Origin: Planctomycetaceae bacterium
GTDB taxonomy: Bacteria; Planctomycetota; Planctomycetia; Planctomycetales; Planctomycetaceae
Assembly: GCA_029259815.1 (NCBI GenBank)
Contig: JAJDEJ010000094.1
Coordinates: 1-35,356, forward strand
Direction of reading: 5' to 3'
DNA: 35,356 bases
Position 1 is the stretch's first letter. The number at the start of each line of letters is the position of its first letter. The notes below the pieces were generated by a model. It was not told the DNA's origin. It worked only from the letters and a program-made list of their open reading frames with translations, and ran no database searches. Made by a program: the position numbers and the translations under genes. This document shows positions 1 to 8,988 of the stretch, piece after piece.

Positions 1-101
1 CACCTCCCCCGGGGCCCTTTCGATCCCCGTCTGCCCCCGCCACCCGAAAATCAAGCTGTGACGGACCACTCGTGTCGGGGCCGTTTGGCGGACTGTAAGT
101 C

Positions 102-3100
102 TCAGTGGCTTGCGATAGTTGCAGGCGTCATTGACGGATCGGTGCCGGTCGGTTGGTGTTCTTGGTTCAGCCGACCTTTCTTCGCGCCCCCATCATCGTG
201 GTGCTGATGATCCAGTGACTTCTCGGTTGAGTGGAAGGGCTGGTCACGTAGCACGATTCGACCGTAAATCGAATAGAACGTGGGCACCAGGATCAGCACG
301 AGAGTTGTTGCCAGCATCAGGCCGAAGCACAGGCTGTTCGCCATCGGAATCAACAGCTGAGCCTGCATGGATGTTTCGGTGAGAATCGGACCAAGGCCGG
401 CGACCGTTGTCATCGATGTGAGCAGCACGGGGCGAAACCGTCGACGTCCGGATTCCATAAGTGCATCGAACAAGGGCATGCCATCTCGAACTCGTGCGTT
501 GGTGAAGTCGACCAGCACGATCGAATCGTTGACCACGACACCAGTGAGTGCCACGAGTCCGAGCACGCTGAACAGTGTCAATGGAAGTCCCATGATGGCA
601 TGCCCCCAGAGTGCTCCAATCACGCCAAAGGGAATGACGGCCATGATGATCGCCGGTTGCAAATAGGACGTGAACTGCATTGTGAGCAGCACGTAGGTCG
701 CCAACAGAGCAATCGCGAGTCCCAAGAATAGGCTATTGATCGATTCGGTTGTTTGCTCCGCTTGGCCTTCCCAGCGCACATCGACACCCGGATAGCGAGC
801 CATCAGGTCCGGCATGAATTTCGACTTGAGATCTGCGACGACCTCAGCCGCATTCGCTTGTGCCTCATCGACGTCAGCAGTGACCGTTATGGACCGGCGT
901 TGATTCACGCGGTTGATCTCTGAGTAACCTCGCACAACGTTGATATCGGCCAGTTCGGTAATCGGTCGCTGCGAGCCATCGCCCGTGTCGATCCGGATGT
1001 CATCCCACTCCGCGAGTGAGCGACGTTCGTGCTCAGGGTAACGAACCATCAATTTGACTTCGTGCCGACCACGTTGCAGCCGCATCACCTCTTCGCCGTA
1101 GTAGGCTGCACGCACCGTGCCGGCCAATTGCTGGAGAGGCACTCCCATCGCTCGAGCCTCGTCCTTGACGGTGAGCTGCATCTCCCACTTGCCAGGTCGC
1201 GCGTCATCATCAACGTCGAACACACCATCGAACGATTTGAGTTCCTGTTTGCATTCCTCGACGGCAGCTTCGAGCGACGCCATGTCCTCGCCGTTGGAGA
1301 GCAGCTTAAACTCGATGGGCGTGCCCCCTGGTCCCATGCTGAGACTGCCAAAGCTGACCGACTCTGCCCCGGCGATTGTCCCGACCTCTGCGCGCCACTC
1401 TTCGACAATCGTCTCACTGCCGACCGAGCGATTGCTCAATTCGACAAGTGCAGCGAGCACACTCCCAGCATGTCCCCCCTCAGTTCGATCGGATGCCCCT
1501 CCCGGAGATTGCGAACTCACTTGTCCGACCAGTCGATAGGTTAAGCGTAGCACCGAGTCGCCCTGTTCCTCGTGCCGATTGCAGACCGTGCGAACGGCCT
1601 CTTCCATCCGCCTGGTGGCCGCATCGGTGACCGAACTGGGTGTGCCGTCAGGGAACACAACTCTCCCCTGAATTCGCGTTGCGTCTGTCTTGGGAAAGAC
1701 GATCCAGGGAACAGTCCCACTCGTCACCAAGGTTGCAGACAACAGCAACAGTGCGAACGCGGCACTGCAGACAAACGCAGGGAATCGCAGACACCACCGC
1801 AACGTGGGCATGTAGGCACGCTCGATAATCGCTTCCAGAAACCCGCCAAAGTGATCGTTCAACCAATGACTGATGCCCGTGAGGTAACGCAGCGGCCACA
1901 GCAGATGGTCAATGATGAACGCCACTCCCACCGCAGCAGCACCAATCGTCCAGCGAGCAACCGCCAACTTGTTCTTAGCACGCCAGCGTCGCGCACTCTC
2001 GGTCCACGACCGGGGGTCCGACTCATGAGCCAGATGGCAAGGGAGGATGAATGCACTCTCGAGAAGCGAGATGATCAGCATTGCGATCACCGCCAGTGGC
2101 ATGACGGCGAAGAATTTCCCCATGACTCCTGTCACAAAAAACATGGGCGAGAACGCGAAGACGGTCGTCGTCACAGAGGCCGTCACAGACGGCAGCACTT
2201 CCAACGTGCCATCGATCGCTGCCTGTCGATAGTTCTTGCCCATCTCGCGATGCGTGTAGATGTTCTCGCCGATCACGATCGCATCATCGACCACGATGCC
2301 CAAGGCAATGACGAACGAGAACATGGACAGCATGTTCAGCGTTTGATCAAACTGCCACAGCACAATGCAGGCACCGAGAATCGAGATGGGAATCCCCAAC
2401 GCGACCCAGAAGGCCAGTCGGATTTCGAGGAAGAGCATCAGGCACAGAAACACCAGCAGCAGTCCCTGCACGCCATTTCGCTTGAGCAATTGCAGGCGAT
2501 CATTCACCTCGACGGACCGATCTCCCCACAAGTCAATGTTGTAACCAGCCGGCAGATTGGGATCTGCAGCGTAGTTGCGAACCGCTTCGGTCATCGCGAG
2601 CATGTCCTCGCGGGCCGCGGCCTCGATTGAGATTGCCAATCCCGGCTTGCCGTTGATGCGACTGACAGACGTCTTATCCGCAAAGTCGTCCTTCACGGTT
2701 CCCAAGTCGCCAACCGTGAGCACAACTCCGTTGGGAGTGGTGATCAATGGAATCTTGGCGATTTTTTCACCGCGAATTCGCTTTGCTTTGCCTCGCAGCA
2801 GGAACTCCTGTGAATTTGACTTGATGTTTCCACTGGGAAGCTCGACGTTCTCACTGCGAATACGGCGGGCCACCTCTGTTAACGTGAGCCCATATTTCCG
2901 GAGGGTCGACTTGGAGATCTCGACATCGATCTGATAATCACGTCCTCCCTGAATGTCCGCGACAGAGATTTCAGGGATGGCCAACAGGTCATCTCGCACC
3001 GACTCGACGACACTTCTCAATCGAACTTCGCCTTCCCGGCTGTCGTCATCAACGCCGCTGATGCCGACAAAGATGGTCGGATTCCGCAGAGTCAGTTGCT

Positions 3101-3488
3101 GAATCTCCGGTTCCTCAGCCAACTCGGGAAAGCTGGGGATCCGGTCGACTTCGGACTCCACTTCGTTGAGAATCTTCTGCACACTCGGAGCGTCAGTCCG
3201 GACTTCAATAATGACGCTGCCGGAACCCTCCTGGGCGATGGCGGTGACCTTCTTCAGTCCATCGATCGAACGGACAGCCTCTTCGATCTTCTGGCAGATG
3301 CCATTCTCGACCTCTTCCGGACTGGCTCCCGGATAAGGGACGGTGATGAGAATGATCTCCAACTCGAAGCGCGGAAAGTCCTCGCGTCGGAGTGTCATCC
3401 AGCTCATCAGCCCGACGGCGAGCACGCTGATGACGATCGTATTCATCGCCGGCGTATTATCGATGGCCCAGCGAACGACCGACTTCAT
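102..3488 (-). CDS. RND-family efflux transporter permease (AcrB-like)
   Basis: Inner-membrane proton-driven pump subunit of 1128 residues. It has the two-fold RND layout: an N-terminal transmembrane helix (about residues 10-30), a large periplasmic loop, a helix bundle around residues 335-490, then a second helix, second periplasmic loop and C-terminal helix bundle. The segment GIVVDDAIVIGENI near residue 400 carries the paired aspartates of the TM4 proton relay. It would work with the adjacent periplasmic adaptor; no outer-membrane TolC-type factor is in the window. Its ATG overlaps the adaptor stop codon by 4 bp, so the two are translationally coupled. It is somewhat longer than the usual 1030-1050 residues, partly from an insert between the halves and partly from a hydrophilic C-terminal tail containing DHQHHDD. 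Substrate cannot be told from sequence. Confidence 0.95.
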   Translation of the reverse strand: MKSVVRWAIDNTPAMNTIVISVLAVGLMSWMTLRREDFPRFELEIILITVPYPGASPEEVENGICQKIEEAVRSIDGLKKVTAIAQEGSGSVIIEVRTDAPSVQKILNEVESEVDRIPSFPELAEEPEIQQLTLRNPTIFVGISGVDDDSREGEVRLRSVVESVRDDLLAIPEISVADIQGGRDYQIDVEISKSTLRKYGLTLTEVARRIRSENVELPSGNIKSNSQEFLLRGKAKRIRGEKIAKIPLITTPNGVVLTVGDLGTVKDDFADKTSVSRINGKPGLAISIEAAAREDMLAMTEAVRNYAADPNLPAGYNIDLWGDRSVEVNDRLQLLKRNGVQGLLLVFLCLMLFLEIRLAFWVALGIPISILGACIVLWQFDQTLNMLSMFSFVIALGIVVDDAIVIGENIYTHREMGKNYRQAAIDGTLEVLPSVTASVTTTVFAFSPMFFVTGVMGKFFAVMPLAVIAMLIISLLESAFILPCHLAHESDPRSWTESARRWRAKNKLAVARWTIGAAAVGVAFIIDHLLWPLRYLTGISHWLNDHFGGFLEAIIERAYMPTLRWCLRFPAFVCSAAFALLLLSATLVTSGTVPWIVFPKTDATRIQGRVVFPDGTPSSVTDAATRRMEEAVRTVCNRHEEQGDSVLRLTYRLVGQVSSQSPGGASDRTEGGHAGSVLAALVELSNRSVGSETIVEEWRAEVGTIAGAESVSFGSLSMGPGGTPIEFKLLSNGEDMASLEAAVEECKQELKSFDGVFDVDDDARPGKWEMQLTVKDEARAMGVPLQQLAGTVRAAYYGEEVMRLQRGRHEVKLMVRYPEHERRSLAEWDDIRIDTGDGSQRPITELADINVVRGYSEINRVNQRRSITVTADVDEAQANAAEVVADLKSKFMPDLMARYPGVDVRWEGQAEQTTESINSLFLGLAIALLATYVLLTMQFTSYLQPAIIMAVIPFGVIGALWGHAIMGLPLTLFSVLGLVALTGVVVNDSIVLVDFTNARVRDGMPLFDALMESGRRRFRPVLLTSMTTVAGLGPILTETSMQAQLLIPMANSLCFGLMLATTLVLILVPTFYSIYGRIVLRDQPFHSTEKSLDHQHHDDGGAKKGRLNQEHQPTGTDPSMTPATIASH

Positions 3489-4981
3489 GGCTGCACCTCT
3501 GTGTCCTCGGTCGAGGTCTCAGCATTCGTTTCGGTTTCCAGCTGCTGAGAGAACTCAGCGGGAGGGCGAGCGGTCGCGTTGTTTGTCATGACGGCCTGAT
3601 CACGACTTTGACTAACGTCCTTCACAGCCATGCCGTCTTCGACCGCTGCCAAGGGTGACGTGATGATTCGTTCTCCCGGGCGCAGACCATCTTGCTTCAC
3701 TGTCAGCAATGCCGAATCACCTTCAATGCGCGCGACCTCGACCGGCAGGATTGCAAGAGTTCCGTCTCGAATCACCCAGACTTCGTCATTCGGTCGGACA
3801 GCAGGAAGGGGGATCTTCAACATCGGCAGAGGCGAGTCGATTGGAATGCGGACTTTGACGTACATCCCGCTAAAGAGCGTCGGCGGTGCCACCCGTCCGG
3901 CAACACCTTCTCCACCGACTCGCACCTTGGTGGGTTCGTCAACCCGGACACGACAGGGGACTGTCCGTGTCGCTGGATCGAGACCGGTTCCATCGTACCG
4001 TGAAAGGATGCCATCCCAGAGATAATCAACGCCCCGGAACTCGAATGCGACTTCGACGGGAACATTCGGTAATTCCAGTTGAGTCGCAAGAAGCTCAGCG
4101 TCTGCAGGCACGCCGTTCATCAATGACATACTGCCCGCCTGCAGCCACACCCAATACAACTCTTCCACACGAAGCTGACAACTCACTTCCATTGTCGAAG
4201 AGTCGTTGGTCCGGAACAGCGGGTCACCGGCTTTCACATAATCGCCTTCTTCAACTTCAACCGTGATGAGTGTCCCCGCGATGGGAGCGGTGACTTTGGT
4301 TCTGCCAAGATCGATCTCTGCTCGCTTGAGCAATGTCTGTGAGAGCTTCTTCGCGGCTTCCAGCGAGATTTTCCGTTGCTTGATCGTGGCCAACTGGTTC
4401 TCAATCGTCCGCAGAGTGTTACGGGCCGTCAGTTCCTGCTTGCGTGCCGCGTCCAACTGAGTATCCGTCGAGGCTCCGCGACCAATCAGCCGCTCGACCC
4501 GCGTGAGATTGTCCTTCTGGAGAGTGACATCCTCCTTCGCCAACTCGATCAGCGATTCAGTATTCGCAATCTCAACGTCGGATTCGCTCAGATTCGCTTC
4601 CGCCTGTTCGATCTGAACTTGCAGTCGTTCGACCTCCAACTCGAAATTGGTGGGATCGATCTCCAGCAGGTACTCTCCCTCGCCGACATAATGGCCGGGG
4701 CGGCAGTTCTCGACTTTCTCCGTAACCTCGCCAGCGACCTGCGCAGCATGTGTCACCTGTCGATACGAGAGAGCGACGCCATCAAGTTCGATGGTAAAGC
4801 TCCCATCCGCTTCCTCAATCTCTGCGGTCTCCACGACAGCGACAACATCGTGTTTGATCTCGCGAGGCGGTGTCTCCGGTCGTTGCCCAAACACCATAAA
4901 GCCACCAATACCAATCGCAATCATGGCAATGGGCGCGAGCACATGAAACGACTCTCCCAGGATGTTCCACAATCTGGTCAT
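3485..4981 (-). CDS. HlyD-family periplasmic adaptor of the RND pump
   Basis: Membrane fusion protein of 498 residues. A single N-terminal membrane anchor (about residues 14-31, rich in Ala, Ile and Gly) is followed by a lipoyl/barrel-sandwich half, a long coiled-coil hairpin rich in Glu, Gln, Lys and Leu (about residues 115-215), the second lipoyl half (TVTAPIAGTLITVEVEEGDYV-type sequence), and beta-barrel and membrane-proximal domains. It bridges the RND permease to an outer-membrane channel. It lies 72 bp downstream of the TetR regulator and overlaps the pump gene by 4 bp, giving the order regulator-adaptor-pump on one strand. The C-terminal 60 residues are polar and probably disordered. 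Family assignment is firm; substrate unknown. Confidence 0.93.
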   Translation of the reverse strand: MTRLWNILGESFHVLAPIAMIAIGIGGFMVFGQRPETPPREIKHDVVAVVETAEIEEADGSFTIELDGVALSYRQVTHAAQVAGEVTEKVENCRPGHYVGEGEYLLEIDPTNFELEVERLQVQIEQAEANLSESDVEIANTESLIELAKEDVTLQKDNLTRVERLIGRGASTDTQLDAARKQELTARNTLRTIENQLATIKQRKISLEAAKKLSQTLLKRAEIDLGRTKVTAPIAGTLITVEVEEGDYVKAGDPLFRTNDSSTMEVSCQLRVEELYWVWLQAGSMSLMNGVPADAELLATQLELPNVPVEVAFEFRGVDYLWDGILSRYDGTGLDPATRTVPCRVRVDEPTKVRVGGEGVAGRVAPPTLFSGMYVKVRIPIDSPLPMLKIPLPAVRPNDEVWVIRDGTLAILPVEVARIEGDSALLTVKQDGLRPGERIITSPLAAVEDGMAVKDVSQSRDQAVMTNNATARPPAEFSQQLETETNAETSTEDTEVQP

Positions 4982-5053
4982 GAACTCTGCTTCACTTCAA
5001 CATTGAACGAAAATAGTCTGACGTGCCCATCGATCCACGACGTTGTCTGGTGA

Positions 5054-5725
5054 TCAAGTCGCAGCTGATATCGGAATCTGGAGATTCGGCGATTCACCCT
5101 CTTGAATCATCTCCGACAACCCATTCATGGCAGCGAGTGAGAACTGGGTGATGTGTTGGGCGAGTCGCTCTACGGAATATGCCCCCGTCTGCCAGTCGTC
5201 GCCGATCAGTAACGAGACAAACTCATTGGCAAGCCGATAGTGCAGACACTGCCCGACAATGCTGAAGGCAATCTGATGCCGGACATGATGAGTTGTTACC
5301 GTTGGCAGCAATTCGTCCAGGATGCCCATCAACTGGTCCCACTGCGGACGAACGTACTCCTCCATCAACGGTCTGCACGCCTCGGTGGGTTGCAGCATCT
5401 CCCGCATGAGCAAGCGTGTTTCCCACCCGATGTTTCCTTCACCCAGAATTCGGTTCAGAATCGTGGTCACGAAGATCAACAGCTTGTCAGCCGGCAAAGC
5501 ATCAGAAGGCCACGCAGCGGGCGGAACCCGTTGCAGCCGCTCTTGATGGGCCAATTCGACCGTCTGGAGATAGAGCGTCTCTTTGCCGCCAAAATGGTAG
5601 TTCACGCTCGCCACATTCACGTCGGCTGCAGCGCAGATTTCCCGCACCGTCGTCCCTTCAAAGCCTTTGTCGGCGAATATGGGACCGGCGACGCGGAACA
5701 TCCTAATGCGGGTATCGTCTGCCAT
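5054..5725 (-). CDS. TetR/AcrR-family transcriptional regulator of the efflux operon
   Basis: DNA-binding regulator of 223 residues. The N-terminal helix-turn-helix is typical of the family: GFEGTTVREICAAADVN followed by VASVNYHFGGKETLY (about residues 22-53). The C-terminal part (about residues 85-200, with METRLLMREM-like helices) resembles the CecR/DUF1956 type ligand-binding domain. As first gene of the regulator-adaptor-pump run it most likely represses this run and is released by a substrate of the pump; that role is inferred from context. The start codon ATG lies just after a short AT-rich leader; a candidate promoter with an overlapping inverted repeat is at 5751-5778. The next gene upstream (sulfatase) is divergent, so the 231-bp gap may serve both. 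Confidence 0.93.
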   Translation of the reverse strand: MADDTRIRMFRVAGPIFADKGFEGTTVREICAAADVNVASVNYHFGGKETLYLQTVELAHQERLQRVPPAAWPSDALPADKLLIFVTTILNRILGEGNIGWETRLLMREMLQPTEACRPLMEEYVRPQWDQLMGILDELLPTVTTHHVRHQIAFSIVGQCLHYRLANEFVSLLIGDDWQTGAYSVERLAQHITQFSLAAMNGLSEMIQEGESPNLQIPISAAT

Positions 5726-5750
5726 TTCTTGATTTCCCTCGATTCAAACA

Positions 5751-5778
5751 AGTGTATGAAACGCCCGTTTAACGGCAA
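5751..5778 (-). promoter_or_regulatory. Candidate promoter and operator for the tetR-adaptor-pump operon
   Basis: Read on the minus strand, TTGCCG (5778-5773) and TACACT (5756-5751) are separated by 16 bp, each matching four of six bases of the sigma-70 consensus. Inside this window lies a perfect inverted repeat, CCGTT-T-AACGG at 5765-5775, placed over the -35/spacer region 40-50 bp upstream of the tetR start. A dyad there is the expected place for TetR autoregulation. The arms are only 5 bp, so chance cannot be excluded. Confidence 0.3.
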
Positions 5779-5956
5779 GTGGAATTTGGAAGTTTGGGAA
5801 AAATACAGACAAGATGCTGAGGGGGACAAGTGAAGAGGTTGATGAAAGCGATTTCGCAAGTCACTCTACAGGTGAGACCCCGAAGTGCTGCGATCAGAGA
5901 GAAGACTGCGATTCTCACCCCACATCAACCACGATCACGTTTCAGGTTCCTCACTC

Positions 5957-7441
5957 ATGTCGATCTGCTTTGCCTTCCTCACGTTGATGGTCCTTGGAGC
6001 TGCTGACACTGAGCAACCTACGAACGTCGTACTCATCATGACCGACAATCATGGCCCTTGGACTCTGGGGTGCTATGGAAATGAGGACATCAAGACGCCC
6101 CACATCGATCGTCTGGCCGAACAGGGGACGCTGTTTACTCGTGCCTACGCCAACAATGCGGTTTGCTCGCCAACAAGGGCGACCGTGCTCACTGGTTTGA
6201 TGCCCTGTCAGCACGGAGTGCACCGCTATCTGGGTGGAGGTGCAGCGCAGGTGGGGCCACAGGCTTACAACATGCTGGAGGAGTTCGACACGCTCCCATC
6301 ACTTCTCGTCGATGCTGGGTATGTGGCAGGACTCAGCGGCAAGTGGCATCTGGGTGGCAACATGACGCCGCAGGAGGGGTTCACCTCCTGGATCACGAAG
6401 CCGCATGGACACTCGCTCGGTTTCTACGATCAGGAAGTCATTGAAAACGGCCAGATCCGGAAGGAGCCGCAGTATCTCACCGAGCGATGGACCGATCACG
6501 CCATCAAATTCATCGAGAAAAATCGGGCCGAGCCGTTCTTTCTGTTTCTGGCCTACAATGGCCCGTACGGTCTTGGAGGCGCCATGAGAGAGGAGATCCG
6601 CAACTCGCATCGGGACACGTATGCCGAACAGGAACTCCCTTCGTTTCCTCGAACGAAACCACAGCCTTGGAACCACAATTATGGGGAGTGGATTGGCGAC
6701 CTGCAGATCATCCGAAAGTATGCTGCTGAGGTCAGTGGAATTGATGATGGTGTTGGCAGGGTCATGCAGGCACTCGATGAGATGCAACTTGCGGACAACA
6801 CGCTCGTTGTCTTTACGGCTGACCAGGGACTGGCCGGCGGTCATGCTGGCTACTGGGGCATGGGAGATCACACTCGACCATTGACGGCCTTCGACTGGAC
6901 CATGCACATTCCGCTCATCATGCGGCTTCCGGGGCAGATTCAGGCCAATCAGCGACGAGACGAGATCGTCAGCAACTACGACCTCTTGCCGACGATCTTG
7001 TCCCTCCTCGGACAAGACGTGAAGCCGTCAGGCGAACTCTCACTTCCCGGACGTGACTTCTCACCAATGTTGCGAAGCGAAGTGATCGACTGGGAAAACA
7101 TTCATTTTTATGAATTCGAGAACGTCCGCGCAGTCCGAACAGACGATTGGAAGTACATCGAACGCATCCATCAGACGCCGAACGAACTGTATCATCTGAC
7201 AACTGATCCGGATGAGCACGACAATCTGTATGGCCAGCAGGAACACGCCGAGATCATGCATCAAATGCGACGACGGCTCCATCAGTTCTTTGACGAACAT
7301 GCCGACCCGAACTGGGATCTCTGGCACGGCGGCAAATCAAAAACGGATCTGATGACGGCACAGTTCTTTGGAATCACAAATCCTTACCGCCCGTCGGGAT
7401 ACCGCCCCGATCAACAGCCGGCACCTCGTCCTGCTCCATGA
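5957..7441 (+). CDS. Exported sulfatase, formylglycine-dependent
   Basis: Sulfate ester hydrolase of 494 residues. The catalytic signature CSPTR followed by ATVLTG (about residues 72-82) is the site whose cysteine is converted to formylglycine. GKWHLGG (about residues 130-136) supplies the conserved Lys and His. The first metal-binding stretch reads MTDNHG, so the usual second Asp is Asn, and the later metal site is DQG rather than the commoner DNG or DHG. I chose the ATG at 5957, which begins a short hydrophobic signal-like segment; an in-frame GTG at 5885 would add 24 residues lacking signal character. It lies 63 bp before a second sulfatase and divergent from the tetR gene. Substrate is unknown; planctomycete enzymes of this type usually act on sulfated polysaccharides. 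Confidence 0.9.
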   Translation: MSICFAFLTLMVLGAADTEQPTNVVLIMTDNHGPWTLGCYGNEDIKTPHIDRLAEQGTLFTRAYANNAVCSPTRATVLTGLMPCQHGVHRYLGGGAAQVGPQAYNMLEEFDTLPSLLVDAGYVAGLSGKWHLGGNMTPQEGFTSWITKPHGHSLGFYDQEVIENGQIRKEPQYLTERWTDHAIKFIEKNRAEPFFLFLAYNGPYGLGGAMREEIRNSHRDTYAEQELPSFPRTKPQPWNHNYGEWIGDLQIIRKYAAEVSGIDDGVGRVMQALDEMQLADNTLVVFTADQGLAGGHAGYWGMGDHTRPLTAFDWTMHIPLIMRLPGQIQANQRRDEIVSNYDLLPTILSLLGQDVKPSGELSLPGRDFSPMLRSEVIDWENIHFYEFENVRAVRTDDWKYIERIHQTPNELYHLTTDPDEHDNLYGQQEHAEIMHQMRRRLHQFFDEHADPNWDLWHGGKSKTDLMTAQFFGITNPYRPSGYRPDQQPAPRPAP

Positions 7442-7504
7442 GCAGTTGTTATCATTCCCCTTCTCGCAATCCGTGTCCGACTCCATCTGTCTTCGGGAGG
7501 CTTC

Positions 7505-8968
7505 ATGACTCTTCACCGCACTGGCGCCATCCAAGTGTCGCTGTTGACTCTGGTGCTCAACAGTCTGCTTTTGACTCCCGTCAATGCTGACGAATCAGAC
7601 AGGCCAAACATTGTTGTGTTTCTCGCGGACGATCTCGGGTGGGGTGACCTCGCCTGCTATGGCAATCACGTCATCAAGACACCGCATCTCGATCAGTTCG
7701 CGACCGAGGGAGTCCGGTTCACTCAATGTTATTCAGCGTGTGGGGTTTGCTCTCCGTCACGTTCAGCCATCCTCACAGGGCGGACGCCCTTTCGCAACGG
7801 CGTCTATCGCTGGGTGCCCGAGGCGCCGCGACCTGGGAGTCATGTCTATTTGCGGACCAGTGAGATCACCATTGCCGAGTTGCTGAAAGAGTATGACTAT
7901 GAGACCTGTCACGTCGGCAAATGGCATCTGAACGGCGACTTCAATTCACCGAACCAACCGCAGCCGGATGCACATGGTTACGACCACTGGTTTGCAACGC
8001 AGAACAACGCCGCCCCCACCCACAAGGACCCGATCAACTTCGTGAGAAACGGTGAAGAGGTTGGTCCTCTATCAGGCTTCTCATCACACCTGGTCACTGA
8101 CGAAGCGATTCGCTGGCTGAGCGACGAACGATCGGATGACCAGCCGTTCTTTATAACAGTGTGGACGCATGAGCCGCATCTGCCAATCGAGTCTGATCCC
8201 AAATTCATGGACCTGTACGCCGGTCTGCCGATTGGCTTCCGTCAGCACCACGGAAACGTCACCCAGTTGGACGCCGCGTTTGGCAAACTCATGCAGGCGA
8301 TTGACGACATGCAGTTGTCGGACAACACCGTGGTGTTCTTCACTTCCGACAACGGACCGGAAGGGAATGGCAAGGGCGATCCAAAGAATCCAGGCTCACA
8401 ACGTGACCGCACCCGTGGGTCGACCGGAGGCCTGCGCGGTCGCAAGCGGGCCGACTTCGAGGGAGGCATTCGCGTGCCGGGCATCGTCCGCTGGCCGGGT
8501 CACATCAAACCCGGCACCGTGAGCGATACGCCTGTCATCGGCAGTGACATCTTCACGACGGTGTGCGACATCGTCGGCATCCCCATCCCGAACGACCGTG
8601 TGATCGACGGTGCCAACATGCGGCCCGCATTCGTCGGAGAGCCGGTCGAGCGTTCGGTGCCCCTCTACTGGAGGACGCACATCGCCCCCAAGGACAACCG
8701 TGTCGCGGTGCGGGTCGATGACTGGAAAATCGTCGCGGACGAAACGCTGACCGACTTCCTGTTGTTCAACATGCAGGAAGACCCGCAGGAATCTTCCGAC
8801 CTCTCGTCCGCTCACCCGGAAGTCTTCAACCGCATGAAGCAGACACTCCTCGACATGGACCAACAGGTTCTCAGCGACGGCCCCGATTGGTGGAAGGGCG
8901 ACAAACGTTCGGGCGTCATGCATCTGGAGGAGTCACATCTCAGAGGTGACGCTGCAAAGATCGATTGA
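7505..8968 (+). CDS. Exported arylsulfatase-type sulfatase, formylglycine-dependent
   Basis: Sulfatase of 487 residues. A signal peptide occupies about residues 1-28 (hydrophobic stretch VSLLTLVLNSLLL, cleavage near VNADE). The metal site FLADDLGWGD has the full Asp pair. The active site is CSPSR followed by SAILTGR (about residues 79-89), and GKWHLNG gives the conserved Lys/His. FTSDNGPEGN is the second metal site, and the glycine-rich segment after it (GSTGGLRGRKRADFEGG) is typical of arylsulfatase A/GALNS-like proteins. A good ribosome site, GGGAGG, precedes the ATG. It is probably co-transcribed with the preceding sulfatase. The gene converges on the DUF1501 gene with 20 bp between stops. 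Both sulfatases need a formylglycine-generating enzyme, which the SUMF1 protein of this window does not appear to be. Confidence 0.93.
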   Translation: MTLHRTGAIQVSLLTLVLNSLLLTPVNADESDRPNIVVFLADDLGWGDLACYGNHVIKTPHLDQFATEGVRFTQCYSACGVCSPSRSAILTGRTPFRNGVYRWVPEAPRPGSHVYLRTSEITIAELLKEYDYETCHVGKWHLNGDFNSPNQPQPDAHGYDHWFATQNNAAPTHKDPINFVRNGEEVGPLSGFSSHLVTDEAIRWLSDERSDDQPFFITVWTHEPHLPIESDPKFMDLYAGLPIGFRQHHGNVTQLDAAFGKLMQAIDDMQLSDNTVVFFTSDNGPEGNGKGDPKNPGSQRDRTRGSTGGLRGRKRADFEGGIRVPGIVRWPGHIKPGTVSDTPVIGSDIFTTVCDIVGIPIPNDRVIDGANMRPAFVGEPVERSVPLYWRTHIAPKDNRVAVRVDDWKIVADETLTDFLLFNMQEDPQESSDLSSAHPEVFNRMKQTLLDMDQQVLSDGPDWWKGDKRSGVMHLEESHLRGDAAKID

Positions 8969-8988
8969 ACAGTCGGCAATCGAATTGA

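Noticed and set aside
1572..2630. A 352-codon open frame on the plus strand
   Set aside because: It lies wholly antisense to the RND pump, is rich in Arg, His and Gln, and matches no family; it is a codon-bias shadow.
8396..8923. A 175-codon frame antisense to the second sulfatase
   Set aside because: The sulfatase reading has intact motifs; the antisense frame is rich in Val, Asp, Arg and His, as expected for a shadow.
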